A stretch of DNA of 64,000 nt from Petrocella sp024636985 (GCA_024636985.1 JAGXFY010000022.1:1-64000), one strand, 5' to 3'. Shown: positions 43,753-52,023, numbered from the stretch's first letter. Numbers and translations: made by a program. The notes: generated by a model from the letters alone, not told the origin.

Positions 43753-44798
43753 GGCCTACCCTCCTTTTTATCACGTATTGCTTTTAGGGGCATTTGTTGT
43801 GTGATACAATGCACATTGCCACCTTCTGTTATTAATGCCATACCATCCACTGTTATAACTTTTCTGTCACTAAAAACCTTCTCTAAGATGCTTTTTGCCC
43901 TCTCGTCGGTCAAAGTTGCATCCCCACCAAACACTGGCAAGATGATACCCTTATTGACCATGTAAAAGTTCAGATAACTGAGTGTTAGACGTTCATTATT
44001 ATAATAACAAGGTGGTGGCGTTGGTAGCTCTATAATCTCTAGATTTCTTGATTTTGCATCTTTGGCGTGCTTTAACACTTCTCTGGCTTTTTGAGTAATC
44101 TCATAATTAGGGTCTTTGGGGTCATCACATGCTTGTAATAGAACCGCACCCGGTTTTGCAAAACAGGCGATATTATCAATATGACCATCGGTTTCATCGC
44201 CATACAGTCCCTGATCTAACCATATGATTTTGGATATATTCAAATATTTTTTAATCAAGTCTTCTATATCAGCTTGGCTCAAATCCGGATTCCGATTAGG
44301 ATTAAGAAGACATTCTTTGGTTGTTAGTAGTGTACCTTCACCATCCACATGAATCGAACCCCCTTCTAATACCAAAGGCACTTCTATACAAGGTACATCC
44401 AGTTGATCCAGTAATATGGATGCCACCTTGTCATCCAAATCATAGGGCAAATATTTCTCACCCCAAGCATTAAATCTCCAACTGATGCCATGAAGCTTAC
44501 CTTCACCATCTCTAACAAAAGTAGGTCCATTGTCTCTTGCCCAAGCGTCATTATGAGGTATTCTAATTATATCTACCGTCGAACCACATAGATTTCGAAT
44601 CACTTCTTCATCTTCCTCATTGATAATAACCGTTACAGGTTCAAAAGCACTTATAGCTCTTACAACTTCACCATAACCCTTACATACCACTTCATAGTTG
44701 TCATGCCAAACAAGGGATGCTTTTACTGGCCACTCAATGATGGTTCTCTCATGGACTTCCCATTCCGCAGGCATTGTATATTTTACATGATTCTTCAT
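43749..44798 (-). CDS. aguA: Agmatine deiminase
   Basis: A 349-residue member of the guanidine-modifying superfamily that turns agmatine into N-carbamoylputrescine and ammonia. Marks are PAEWEVHERTIIEWP near the N-terminus, IPHNDAWARDNGPTFV, the central LVLEGGSIHVDGEGTLL, LYGDETDGHIDNIACF, and the nucleophilic Cys in GGNVHCITQQMP near the end. GGAG lies 6 bases before the ATG. It is first of the aguA-aguB(-fbp) unit with its own promoter. No agmatine/putrescine antiporter or arginine decarboxylase is in the window. Confidence 0.96.
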   Translation of the reverse strand: MKNHVKYTMPAEWEVHERTIIEWPVKASLVWHDNYEVVCKGYGEVVRAISAFEPVTVIINEEDEEVIRNLCGSTVDIIRIPHNDAWARDNGPTFVRDGEGKLHGISWRFNAWGEKYLPYDLDDKVASILLDQLDVPCIEVPLVLEGGSIHVDGEGTLLTTKECLLNPNRNPDLSQADIEDLIKKYLNISKIIWLDQGLYGDETDGHIDNIACFAKPGAVLLQACDDPKDPNYEITQKAREVLKHAKDAKSRNLEIIELPTPPPCYYNNERLTLSYLNFYMVNKGIILPVFGGDATLTDERAKSILEKVFSDRKVITVDGMALITEGGNVHCITQQMPLKAIRDKKEGRP

Positions 44799-44845
44799 AA
44801 CCGGCTCCTTGTATCATCATTAATCATTTAGTTATCATTTTGTCT

Positions 44846-44874
44846 ATTATACCTTTACCTTGCTTATAAAACAA
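44846..44874 (-). promoter_or_regulatory. Promoter of aguA-aguB-fbp
   Basis: On the minus strand, TTGTTT (44869-44874) and TATAAT (44846-44851), 17-base spacer. Confidence 0.65.
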
Positions 44875-44895
44875 TATTAGGAAAATATTACTTTC

Positions 44896-44945
44896 TAGAA
44901 CCACAAAAAAAAGAAATCCTTAGATCTCTTCTTTTTGTGGTTCTA
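44896..44945 (-). terminator. Terminator of the L25/Ctc gene
   Basis: TAGAACCACAAAAAG pairs with the T-rich TTTTTGTGGTTCTA across a loop containing AGATCT. It lies 16 bases after the L25 stop codon. Confidence 0.8.
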
Positions 44946-44960
44946 TTATCATTGTGACTC

Positions 44961-45581
44961 TTATTCTTCTTCTTCGCCTACTAATGCAGGTTGAACTACT
45001 TCAGCACCATCTACATCTGTTTCAGGTTCTTCAACTTCAAGGACTTTTAGATGATTCACAACACCATAAACCAATTCTAAGTCGTCCGTTACAAGACTTT
45101 CATCTAATTTGAAATCAGCATATGTGATTTGATCACCTAGAGCCATTTCACTAACGTCCACTTCTATAGCTTCTGGCATTAACGTCATGTCACCTGTTAC
45201 AGTAACCTCATGCTTGTAAATCTGGAATTCCAACTGATTGATTTTTAATGCATCTTCACCATTGAAATGTATTGGTACATGAAGCTGAATCTTTTGATCT
45301 TTGGCAACCATTTGGATATCAATGTGCAATAATCTTCTTGAAAGCGGATCAAATTGTACTTCTTTTACAAAACCGAATTTTTTCGAACCTTTATATTGGA
45401 CCCAAACTTTGGCGTTTGAACCATGATGGGATATAAGCTTTTTAATGACCAATGCATCAAATTTAACGGATGTGGTCGCTTCAATGCCTTCTCCATATAA
45501 TACACCAGGCACGAAACCTTGTTCTTTAAATTTTCCTGATTTTTTAGGGCGTTCTAACGCTTCTATGATAATTTCTTCCAT
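44961..45581 (-). CDS. ctc: 50S ribosomal protein L25 / general stress protein Ctc
   Basis: A 206-residue protein of the long L25 (TL5/Ctc) type that binds 5S rRNA. The N-terminal L25 domain (1-95) shows EALERPKKSGKFKEQGFVPG followed by VLYG, then KKFGFVKEVQFDPLSRRLLH and IDIQMV. The C-terminal TL5 beta domain (95-185) contains HVPIHFNGEDALK and VDVSEMALGDQI, and an acidic tail ends in GEEEE. AGGAG precedes the ATG. A strong promoter lies just upstream. Ctc-type proteins are induced by general and salt stress in Bacillus. Confidence 0.93.
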   Translation of the reverse strand: MEEIIIEALERPKKSGKFKEQGFVPGVLYGEGIEATTSVKFDALVIKKLISHHGSNAKVWVQYKGSKKFGFVKEVQFDPLSRRLLHIDIQMVAKDQKIQLHVPIHFNGEDALKINQLEFQIYKHEVTVTGDMTLMPEAIEVDVSEMALGDQITYADFKLDESLVTDDLELVYGVVNHLKVLEVEEPETDVDGAEVVQPALVGEEEE

Positions 45582-45634
45582 ATGTTTCTCCTTTGGCTGT
45601 TAGCCTTTGTCATCTGATAATTTTCTCATAATTT

Positions 45635-45663
45635 AGTATACCTTTTTTCATAAGAATAGTCAA
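45635..45663 (-). promoter_or_regulatory. Promoter of the L25/Ctc gene
   Basis: On the minus strand, TTGACT (45658-45663) and TATACT (45635-45640), 17-base spacer. Confidence 0.8.
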
Positions 45664-45683
45664 ATAGGATCAATTCTATTAAG

Positions 45684-45713
45684 TTGTCACATTTTTGATA
45701 TGTATAGTATACT
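45684..45713 (+). promoter_or_regulatory. Promoter of the rhodanese lipoprotein gene
   Basis: TTGTCA (45684-45689) and TATACT (45708-45713), 18-base spacer, about 75 bases before the start codon. Confidence 0.65.
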
Positions 45714-45787
45714 ATCATTATAAGCATTTGCTATGTTTGGTATATTTAATCAACAACTATTTTAGCCATGATAGAAAGAGGTGCATT

Positions 45788-46159
45788 ATGAAAAAAATCA
45801 CCATTGTTACACTTATAATTCTCGCCTTACTGGTTGGTTGTGGTCAGAATGATACACGCATAACCGCAGAAGAGGCTAAAAACATCATGGATACTGAGGA
45901 TGATTTCCTGCTTGTCGATGTTCGTACTCAAGAGGAGTTTGACTCAGGTTATATCCCTGGGGCTCTTTTAATCCCTCACACTGATATCCGAGAAAAAGCG
46001 CCAGCCTTATTACCGGATCTAGATCAAAAAATTATTGTCTACTGTAGATCCGGTAACCGAAGTGAAGTCGCTACCAAAGCATTAATGGACATGGGCTATA
46101 CAAATGTTTTGGATATGGGAGGCATTAATGATTGGAATTATGATATTGTAAAAGACTGA
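45788..46159 (+). CDS. Rhodanese-domain lipoprotein
   Basis: A protein of 123 residues. The signal peptide ends in the lipobox LLVGC, so the protein is anchored on the outer face of the membrane. One rhodanese domain follows: ITAEEAKNIMDTEDDFLLVD, VRTQEEFDSGYIPGALLIP, and the active-site loop CRSGNRS with the persulfide-forming Cys. It may move sulfur or take part in sulfide or cyanide handling outside the cell. The frame can be extended to 45695, but GAGGTG lies just before the ATG at 45788 and the lipoprotein signal starts there. Confidence 0.9.
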   Translation: MKKITIVTLIILALLVGCGQNDTRITAEEAKNIMDTEDDFLLVDVRTQEEFDSGYIPGALLIPHTDIREKAPALLPDLDQKIIVYCRSGNRSEVATKALMDMGYTNVLDMGGINDWNYDIVKD

Positions 46160-46179
46160 CAAATAAATGATTCTTGTTC

Positions 46180-46235
46180 ACTAGGATTCAACATTCCTAG
46201 TATAAAAACCTGGTGTTTTCACACTAGGTTTTTTA
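46180..46235. terminator. Convergent terminator region
   Basis: Two hairpins lie here: ACTAGGA/TCCTAGT (46181-46201) and AAAACCTGGTG/CACACTAGGTTTTTT (46205-46233). The second ends in a T-run on the plus strand and overlaps the last codons of the ClC gene. Confidence 0.7.
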
Positions 46236-47469
46236 TGGTCTTAGTATAGGCATCTGTAAATATATCCTTGCCATAGAGGTGAAAAGTCGTCGATACAGAT
46301 AGAGCACATACGATAAGTGCCGGTATAAGCATTTCATATTGCCCTGAAAACTCAATAATTAGAATAATGCCTGATATAGGTGCATTTAGATAACCAGCAA
46401 TCATGGCGCCAATGCCCAGCAAACCAAAAAGAGAATGGTCCACACCATAAGGCTTTATGATTTTTCCAAAAGCCACACCTAAAGAAGCACCAATGGTGAC
46501 CCCCGGATAGAAATTGCCACCAACATATCCTGAACCTAAAGTGATGCCGGTAGCCAGTATCTTTATCAAACCAATCGCAAGCAAAAGACCCAGTCCAAAC
46601 TCACCGGTTAACACTCTATAGGTCGTATTGTTGTGCAATTCAAAGTTTAATGGAAAAAAATACCCTATTAGACCGATTAATATGGCTGCTGAAAAAAGAC
46701 GAATATGGATATGTTTCATTTTCTGGAAAAGTCCCGTAAAAAGCTGTATCGACATCATATATAAAATGGCAATAAAGCCCATGAGCAAACCAAATACGAC
46801 ATAACGCCAAATTAATTCCGGAGAAATAAGTGAAACACCATTCACTTCTACAGGAAAGGTTTGACCGTTTTGTGTGACTCTACCAACAAAATTGGCCACC
46901 ACACTTGCCATAACAATCGGTGCAAAAAAATCTGCAAATTGCTTCTTATATAATACTTCAAGAACAAATACCGCTGCAAATAAGGGCATATGAAATACGG
47001 CCGCAATAGCTGCTGCTGCACCACAACCAATAAGGAGCCTAATATCTTTAGACTCAAGCTTTAAATAATAGGCAATGTTCGAACCAATAGAAGCACCAAG
47101 GTGCACAATAGGTCCAAATCGACCTGCTGAAAATCCAAAAATTAATGTCACGATTGCACCAATAACGTGCATCAAGACCCTAAAAGGACGCATCAATTGG
47201 GTTTTGATAAATTCCAGTTCAACAAGTACCTGCACAATGCCCAAACCAATTTGCCCGTTTCTAAGATAAAGCATATAAATCCCTGTACTTATTAAGGCGC
47301 CTATAATAGGTAGTAGTAGGATACTCGGGTTCTGAGATGTTAACCAAGACCTGGTTAAAGCGACACCTCCGTTTATGGCAGCATTAAAAAAGATGGCCAT
47401 GATGCCTACAACCAAACCTATTGTTATAGCCATACCCGTGTTTCTTATCAGTCGCATTAATCTATTCAT
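46219..47469 (-). CDS. ClC-family chloride channel-like protein, atypical
   Basis: A 416-residue membrane protein of the ClC family. The general fold is clear: GRFGPIVHLGASIGSNIAYY, GAAAAIAAVFHMPLFAAVFV, GSGYVGGNFYPGVTIGASLG and the C-terminal NAPISGIILIIEF with a Tyr. Three functional residues differ from the well-studied H+/Cl- exchangers. The gating Glu of GREGP is Phe118, the inner proton Glu is Val172 (FVLEV for FIIEE), and GSGIP is GLGIV. Proton coupling is therefore unlikely, and ion selectivity is open. No CBS domain is attached. The ATG at 47469 is chosen because GGGTG lies 6 bases before it. Confidence 0.85.
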   Translation of the reverse strand: MNRLMRLIRNTGMAITIGLVVGIMAIFFNAAINGGVALTRSWLTSQNPSILLLPIIGALISTGIYMLYLRNGQIGLGIVQVLVELEFIKTQLMRPFRVLMHVIGAIVTLIFGFSAGRFGPIVHLGASIGSNIAYYLKLESKDIRLLIGCGAAAAIAAVFHMPLFAAVFVLEVLYKKQFADFFAPIVMASVVANFVGRVTQNGQTFPVEVNGVSLISPELIWRYVVFGLLMGFIAILYMMSIQLFTGLFQKMKHIHIRLFSAAILIGLIGYFFPLNFELHNNTTYRVLTGEFGLGLLLAIGLIKILATGITLGSGYVGGNFYPGVTIGASLGVAFGKIIKPYGVDHSLFGLLGIGAMIAGYLNAPISGIILIIEFSGQYEMLIPALIVCALSVSTTFHLYGKDIFTDAYTKTIKNLV

Positions 47470-47536
47470 GCCTGTCACCCCATCCACGTCTTATATATCA
47501 CCTTTGATTTTACAACATTATTGGAAATATTACCAA

Positions 47537-47577
47537 TAAAAAAACAGCCGATGCAAATGTATCACAGTGGCTGTTTC
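47537..47577 (-). terminator. Terminator of the two small membrane protein genes
   Basis: AAACAGCC and GGCTGTTT flank a 19-base loop. On the minus strand a run of Ts follows the stem. Confidence 0.8.
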
Positions 47578-47587
47578 TAATAAGTTT

Positions 47588-47911
47588 TTATATATTTTGA
47601 AATGCATGCCATATAACAAGGAAATGAAAAACGCCTACGATGAGATTAAGAGCAATGCCCAAATGTGCTGATATTTTAAGTTTATCCTCTCTTGTCTCAC
47701 CAATAAAACCCAAGGTCAATCCTGCAAAACATAACATCATCGCTACCAATTCAATGACGCCAATAAAAATCTCTCGGCCAATAAGGTTATAGGCTGATTG
47801 ATAAACCGCCCACAAAAAAATTGCAAACGAAATACTACCAAGACCAATGGACAAAAAACCATAGATTGTTTCTGTCCTGTTGTTTACCCTAAAAGAAGTC
47901 TTCTTATCCAT
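47588..47911 (-). CDS. Small membrane protein (DUF6142-like)
   Basis: A small protein of 107 residues with three membrane segments and a short basic N-terminus (MDKKTSFRVNNRTETIYG). The second and third segments are linked by the charged loop GETREDKLKIS. It resembles small uncharacterised clostridial proteins, possibly DUF6142, recalled from memory. The ATG at 47911 overlaps the stop of the preceding gene by 8 bases, so the two are translationally coupled. The six residues before it in the longer frame would lie inside that gene. Confidence 0.7.
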   Translation of the reverse strand: MDKKTSFRVNNRTETIYGFLSIGLGSISFAIFLWAVYQSAYNLIGREIFIGVIELVAMMLCFAGLTLGFIGETREDKLKISAHLGIALNLIVGVFHFLVIWHAFQNI

Positions 47912-48143
47912 AATAATATACCAACCCACTTCTTAGCATGGTCAAAATTAAACCCATACCACCAAAAATAATACCCACCCATGCTAGTCCGTCTCGGTCC
48001 TCATCTACAGCATAAAGACCCAAACCAATGGCAACTGTGTTCACTATGAAACCAAACAAAGGAATCAACCATGAGAGCAAGCCGACAGACCCTATGAGCG
48101 TTGCTGTTTGTCCATATATTTCTGTATCTTTATTTATTTTCAT
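47904..48143 (-). CDS. Small membrane protein with two to three helices
   Basis: A 79-residue protein: polar N-terminus, then the helices IGSVGLLSWLIPLFGFIVNT, VAIGLGLYAV, a charged DEDRDG turn, and LAWVGIIFGGMGLILTML. The pattern of short helices with a charged turn before a final Gly-rich helix is common in clostridial DUF4190-like proteins, but I cannot assign a family with certainty. AGGAT precedes the ATG. It overlaps the next gene and shares its terminator. Confidence 0.7.
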   Translation of the reverse strand: MKINKDTEIYGQTATLIGSVGLLSWLIPLFGFIVNTVAIGLGLYAVDEDRDGLAWVGIIFGGMGLILTMLRSGLVYYYG

Positions 48144-48226
48144 AAAGCATCCTCTTTTTCAACCTGTTCAAAATTGACATCAACCTTATTATAGGTTATG
48201 GCTACCTTTCATGCAAGATAAAGCCA

Positions 48227-49540
48227 TTATTTTCTCTTCAAAATTCTCCCCCACAATCCATTAACCCATGTTCCACCCTGACACTCAACCATCTCCTGAT
48301 TTAATAGATCCCAATAAGTACCACTTAAAGCATCGGCCGCCAACCATGTCTTGTCTGTTTTTGCATTAATCATGACGTACAAGGTCTCATTTTCAAAAGC
48401 TCTTTTATAGCCGATCGTTTCATGGCTAAGATGAAATTCTTCATAATTGCCTTGATGTAAAGCTTCGTTTTCACGCCTTATCATAGAGAGTCTTTCTATA
48501 ACTTGGAAAACATTATCGTCTTTTTTATTTAGAATCTGCTGCCAAGAAGGTCGAAGATCAGAATCTGATGTATGACTTTTTTTGCCCATCATGCCATATT
48601 CACTACCATAATAAATACTGGGAAGGCCAGGTATTGTATATAACATAATATATAAAGGATATAAATGACCTTTATTAACCAGAATGTCTGCCACCCTGTT
48701 CACATCATGATTATCTACAAAATTATAAAGACCTTCAGCCGGGTAGATGCCCCCTTGTCCGAATTGACGTTTTAGAGCATAGGCAACTTCAAAATAGTTT
48801 TTGTCATTCAAGCTTGAATAAAGTCCCTTATAGAGCTCGTAATTGGTCACATGGTCCATTTTGCCTTCCTTTAACCATAGGTTATAATCACCATGAACCA
48901 CTTCTCCAATCATACAGAATTCAGGATTCATCTCTTTCATTGAACCACTCAGTTGTCTTAGAAAGTCTAAGGACATAACATCTGCTGCATCCATTCTTAA
49001 ACCGTCTATATCATAAATCTTTTTCCATGATTGGGCTGTTTCAATGAGATATGTTCTAACAGGTTCATAATCTAGATTTAGCTTGACCAAATGCTCATGT
49101 CCATCCCAACAAGCATAAGAAAAAGGATCACCATAGGATGAATGACGATTAAAATCAACCTCCAAAAACCAATTTTTATAGACAGAATGTTCTTTGTTTG
49201 CTATTAAATCCAAAAATGCAAAATGATTTCTAGACACATGATTAAATACACAGTCCAAAATAATGCGGATACCTGCTTTGTGACATGCCATACTTAAATC
49301 CGTCATATCTTGACGCGTACCAAGTCGCTTATCTATCTGATTGTAGTCCACCGTGTCATATCCATGGGTCTCGGATTCAAAAATCGGGCCCAGAAGTACA
49401 TCTGTAATACCTAATTCTATCAGCTTTGGTATCTGGTTTACTATATCCTTAAGCGTATTTTTACACATGCCATCATTGGCATTTTGATTGGCGCCTGTAT
49501 AACCAAGTGGAAAAATGTGGTAAATGTTTTTATATTTCAT
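48227..49540 (-). CDS. Alpha-amylase family (GH13) glycoside hydrolase
   Basis: A 437-residue cytoplasmic enzyme without a signal peptide. The four GH13 blocks are present: DCVFNHV, GLRMDAADV with the nucleophile Asp, MIGEVVHGD with the acid Glu, and FVDNHDVNR with the third carboxylate. A short C-terminal beta domain follows (LYVMINAKTDKTW...). It probably splits alpha-1,4-linked oligosaccharides such as maltodextrins or cyclodextrins inside the cell. GGAGG lies 4 bases before the ATG. It follows the TetR gene by 61 bases, and a match to that regulator's palindrome lies in between. Confidence 0.92.
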   Translation of the reverse strand: MKYKNIYHIFPLGYTGANQNANDGMCKNTLKDIVNQIPKLIELGITDVLLGPIFESETHGYDTVDYNQIDKRLGTRQDMTDLSMACHKAGIRIILDCVFNHVSRNHFAFLDLIANKEHSVYKNWFLEVDFNRHSSYGDPFSYACWDGHEHLVKLNLDYEPVRTYLIETAQSWKKIYDIDGLRMDAADVMSLDFLRQLSGSMKEMNPEFCMIGEVVHGDYNLWLKEGKMDHVTNYELYKGLYSSLNDKNYFEVAYALKRQFGQGGIYPAEGLYNFVDNHDVNRVADILVNKGHLYPLYIMLYTIPGLPSIYYGSEYGMMGKKSHTSDSDLRPSWQQILNKKDDNVFQVIERLSMIRRENEALHQGNYEEFHLSHETIGYKRAFENETLYVMINAKTDKTWLAADALSGTYWDLLNQEMVECQGGTWVNGLWGRILKRK

Positions 49541-49556
49541 ATATCCTCCTGTACTT

Positions 49557-49568
49557 ACCGTTCGGTAT
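49557..49568 (-). promoter_or_regulatory. Second candidate TetR operator, before the amylase gene
   Basis: TACCGTTCGGTA is an inverted repeat whose right arm continues CGGTATAA, as in the full palindrome at 50205-50234. The left arm is shorter. Confidence 0.5.
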
Positions 49569-49601
49569 AAAGTATGCTGTTTTTATGACGTCTTTCAAGT
49601 A

Positions 49602-50174
49602 CTATGCAAAGACGCCATATAGAAACTGTTTAACAACCTGTCTACATTTTTCATCTTCCAGATCCTTTAATGAGCCTAAGGTCATATGATGTATGATGTA
49701 TGTGTCCATCAGACCCAATAAAGAGTATGACATCCAAGTTGTCTTGGTCTTTAGGTTCGTGTGATGGTTGGCCACTTCCGTGAAAAAAAGCTCCAAACGC
49801 ATGAGTAATTGCTTGTAAAAAGGCTTTACAATCCTGTAAGAGTCACTTTCAACAGGGCTTTGATACAGCTGTTTATAGAGCCTAAAGAACATTGGGTATC
49901 TTTTTACAAATCGAATATAAGCGATGACAAAACAATCTATGGCATAACTTAAGTCACCTGAATAATGAAGCTCATCTTTGAAAATATCAATAAACTGGTT
50001 ACCATATACTTCTAAAATACTTGAAAGAAGGCCTTCCTTGCTTCCGAAGTGGTGATACAAAGATGGTTTTGTTACACCTACCTCTGTTACGATTCTGGTT
50101 ACGCCGGTATTCTCATAACCTTCTTTTGCAAAAAGCTCGACTGCCTTTGCAATGATTTCATTTTTTACTGTCAT
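49602..50174 (-). CDS. TetR-family regulator
   Basis: A 190-residue regulator. The N-terminal helix-turn-helix (IIAKAVELFAKEGYENTGVT, RIVTEVGVTKPSLYHHFGSK, EGLL) is typical, and the C-terminal ligand-binding domain is all helical. It probably represses its own gene through the palindrome overlapping its promoter, and perhaps the amylase gene downstream. The ligand is unknown. GGAG lies 5 bases before the ATG. The same-strand spacing to the amylase gene allows readthrough. Confidence 0.9.
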   Translation of the reverse strand: MTVKNEIIAKAVELFAKEGYENTGVTRIVTEVGVTKPSLYHHFGSKEGLLSSILEVYGNQFIDIFKDELHYSGDLSYAIDCFVIAYIRFVKRYPMFFRLYKQLYQSPVESDSYRIVKPFYKQLLMRLELFFTEVANHHTNLKTKTTWMSYSLLGLMDTYIIHHMTLGSLKDLEDEKCRQVVKQFLYGVFA

Positions 50175-50204
50175 TTTTTCTCCTTTGTAGCATAATCGAT
50201 TACC

Positions 50205-50238
50205 AAGTTATTATACCACTCGGTATAATAACTTGCAA
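50205..50238 (-). promoter_or_regulatory. Promoter and palindromic operator of the TetR gene
   Basis: AAGTTATTATACC (50205-50217) is the perfect inverse of 50222-50234 around ACTC. On the minus strand the palindrome lies across the spacer of a promoter with TTGCAA (50233-50238) and TATAAT (50210-50215), 17 bases apart. Binding would shut the promoter, which fits autorepression. Confidence 0.8.
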
Positions 50239-50247
50239 GAAAAAGAA

Positions 50248-50276
50248 AAAAAAATAGATTCCCATCTATTTTTTCT
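50248..50276 (-). terminator. Terminator of the 53-residue protein gene
   Basis: AAAAATAGAT and ATCTATTTTT surround TCCC. A long T-run follows on the minus strand. It lies just upstream of the TetR promoter. Confidence 0.75.
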
Positions 50277-50293
50277 AATATAACCCGTTTATA

Positions 50294-50455
50294 TTAATCA
50301 ATTAAATGTTTCTTACTTGCTAAAACTTTACCACCATATACAATAGTTACTGTTCCCAAGGTAATTCCGAAGACAATCATGAGTATGCCTACTATAATAT
50401 TAGCAGCACCGGCTCTGCTCAATCGATGATATACTTTTTCATTAAATTCCAACAT
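50294..50455 (-). CDS. 53-residue single-helix membrane protein
   Basis: An open frame of 53 residues with a GGGAG ribosome site 7 bases before its ATG. It starts MLEFNEKVYHRLSRAG, has one hydrophobic segment (ANIIVGILMIVFGITLGTVT plus a few more) and ends YGGKVLASKKHLID. It lies in a gap that would otherwise be nearly 400 bases and has its own terminator. The charged ends around one Gly-rich helix resemble small clostridial membrane proteins of unknown role. No family is assigned. Confidence 0.75.
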   Translation of the reverse strand: MLEFNEKVYHRLSRAGAANIIVGILMIVFGITLGTVTIVYGGKVLASKKHLID

Positions 50456-50570
50456 GCTTTCCACTCCCATCTTTTTCCTATAGAATCACTTCATGGCTCT
50501 TATATTAAATATAATTATAGCACTTGGTATGTTTAAAAACAACCATCAATCCTAAGTACAATTTGGGGTA

Positions 50571-51755
50571 TTATTTTGGTGGTTTTTTGTCTAACAATGT
50601 CGCTCTCTTAATGCTATTGTAGCCATATTTGTTGCGTATTTCATCCAGCATATGATCGACTTCCGCTTTTTCAGTTGTCATTTCCATATCAAAGAGGGAT
50701 ACCTGATGGTAATCCGATGCATCAAAACCACTAACTGTAACGCCAAGTAAACGTATGGGTTTTTTCGACCATGCCTGATGGATGAGTGTCATTGCCGTTT
50801 CATAGATAATTTCTGTATGATGGGTCGGTGCATCTAATGTTTTAGACCTTGTCATCACTGTGAAATCACTGTACTTTAGTTTCACTGTAACCGTCTTGCC
50901 ACTGAGCATCTTTCTTCTAAGCCGATACCCCACTCGATCTGCAAGTAATAAGATTTCTTCCTGAATCAACCTCATTTCCATTATGTCTTTAGAATAGGTC
51001 ATCTCATTCCCGATGCTCTTTGGTTGTTCCACAGATCCATCCACCATATCCGTACCAATACCATTGGCGCTTTCGTGCATATACATGCCTGTCTTATACC
51101 CAAAGACATCCACCAGTACATTCACTTTTGCATTTGCCAAATCACCTATCGTCTTAATGCCCATGGTCCTCAACTTAGGCACTGTTTTACGTCCTACACC
51201 ATAAAGATCACCAACTTCAAGTGGCCATATTTTCTCTCGGAAATCAACTTCAAAAAGTGTGGTAATACCCATAGGTTTTTCGTACTCCGATGCCATTTTA
51301 GCAAGTAGCTTATTGTTGGCAATCCCAACGGAACACGGTAAATCCAACTGATTCAGGATATCTTCTTGTATCCTCTTTGCTGCAACTATCGGTTCTCCAA
51401 ACAGATGCTCTGATCCTGTCATATCCAAAAAAGCTTCATCTATGGAAACCTGTTGTTTCAAGGGTGTATAATTATCAAAAATAGCCATAACCTTTTTGGA
51501 CATTTCCACATATAAACCGTGAGATGCAGCTATCACCTTGCCGTTTGGGCAAAGTCGCATGGCTTCATGAATCAACATGGTTGTTTTGACACCATATGCT
51601 TTTGCATCATAGGAGGCAGCGAGAACGATACCACGTCTTGTTTTAGGATCTCCGCCGACTATTAGAGGTACTTGCTTAAGCCCCGGATCTCTTGCTTGTT
51701 CACAAGAGGCAAAAAAAGCATTCATATCGATATGAAAAATAGTTTTGGGACACAT
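50571..51755 (-). CDS. dinB: DNA polymerase IV (Y family)
   Basis: A translesion polymerase of 394 residues. Catalytic residues are visible in FHIDMNAFFASCEQ and in QQVSIDEAFLDMTGSE (the SIDE motif). The helix-hairpin-helix region GVGRKTVPKLRTMGIKTIGD and a little-finger domain (MTYSKDIMEMRLIQEEI onwards) follow. It copies past damaged bases at the cost of errors. The C-terminus (SLFDME) resembles a beta-clamp-binding peptide. The ATG at 51755 is used because AGGTGAT lies shortly before it. No LexA box was recognised upstream; instead a repeat element (51780-51878) lies there. Confidence 0.94.
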   Translation of the reverse strand: MCPKTIFHIDMNAFFASCEQARDPGLKQVPLIVGGDPKTRRGIVLAASYDAKAYGVKTTMLIHEAMRLCPNGKVIAASHGLYVEMSKKVMAIFDNYTPLKQQVSIDEAFLDMTGSEHLFGEPIVAAKRIQEDILNQLDLPCSVGIANNKLLAKMASEYEKPMGITTLFEVDFREKIWPLEVGDLYGVGRKTVPKLRTMGIKTIGDLANAKVNVLVDVFGYKTGMYMHESANGIGTDMVDGSVEQPKSIGNEMTYSKDIMEMRLIQEEILLLADRVGYRLRRKMLSGKTVTVKLKYSDFTVMTRSKTLDAPTHHTEIIYETAMTLIHQAWSKKPIRLLGVTVSGFDASDYHQVSLFDMEMTTEKAEVDHMLDEIRNKYGYNSIKRATLLDKKPPK

Positions 51756-51779
51756 ATTTATCACCTGATTTCGTTATGC

Positions 51780-51878
51780 AAGAAAAGAAGCTACGCTTCG
51801 TTATGAACTCTGCTCATATTTCTGAACGGTTCGATAGGAAACATCCTTGATAGTTTACATAGCATTGTCTTTCCTTGA
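51780..51878. repeat. Junction-plus-hairpin repeat, copy D (short form)
   Basis: Module 1 matches B1: AGAAA/TTTCT outer stem, GAAGC-TAC-GCTTC, and TATGAAC-TCT-GCTCATA (one mismatch relative to B1). Module 2 has AGGAAA and TTTCCT arms and the CTTGATAGTTTACATAGCA interior shared with copy C. It lies between the ilvE terminator and dinB. Confidence 0.85.
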
Positions 51879-51886
51879 GAACTATA

Positions 51887-51961
51887 AAACCGCCTTTGTT
51901 AGCGGTTTGGAAAAACCGCCTTTGTTAGCGGTTTGGAAAAACCGCCTTACTAGGCGGTTTT
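51887..51961 (-). terminator. Three tandem hairpins after ilvE
   Basis: AAACCGC-CTTTGTTA-GCGGTTT occurs twice (51887-51910, 51911-51936), followed by AAACCGCC-TTACTA-GGCGGTTT (51937-51961). Each can fold alone, and A- and T-runs lie between and after them. They are direct tandem copies, so this is a triplicated terminator. Confidence 0.85.
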
Positions 51962-52023
51962 ATATATTTTTTATATAAGGTTAATACACGTTTAGTAAAG
52001 TGATGTCATAATGATTTTTTATC

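Noticed and set aside
51887..51961. Possible short CRISPR-like array
   Set aside because: Units are adjacent hairpins of about 25 bases without unique spacers and without cas genes; they read as tandem terminators.
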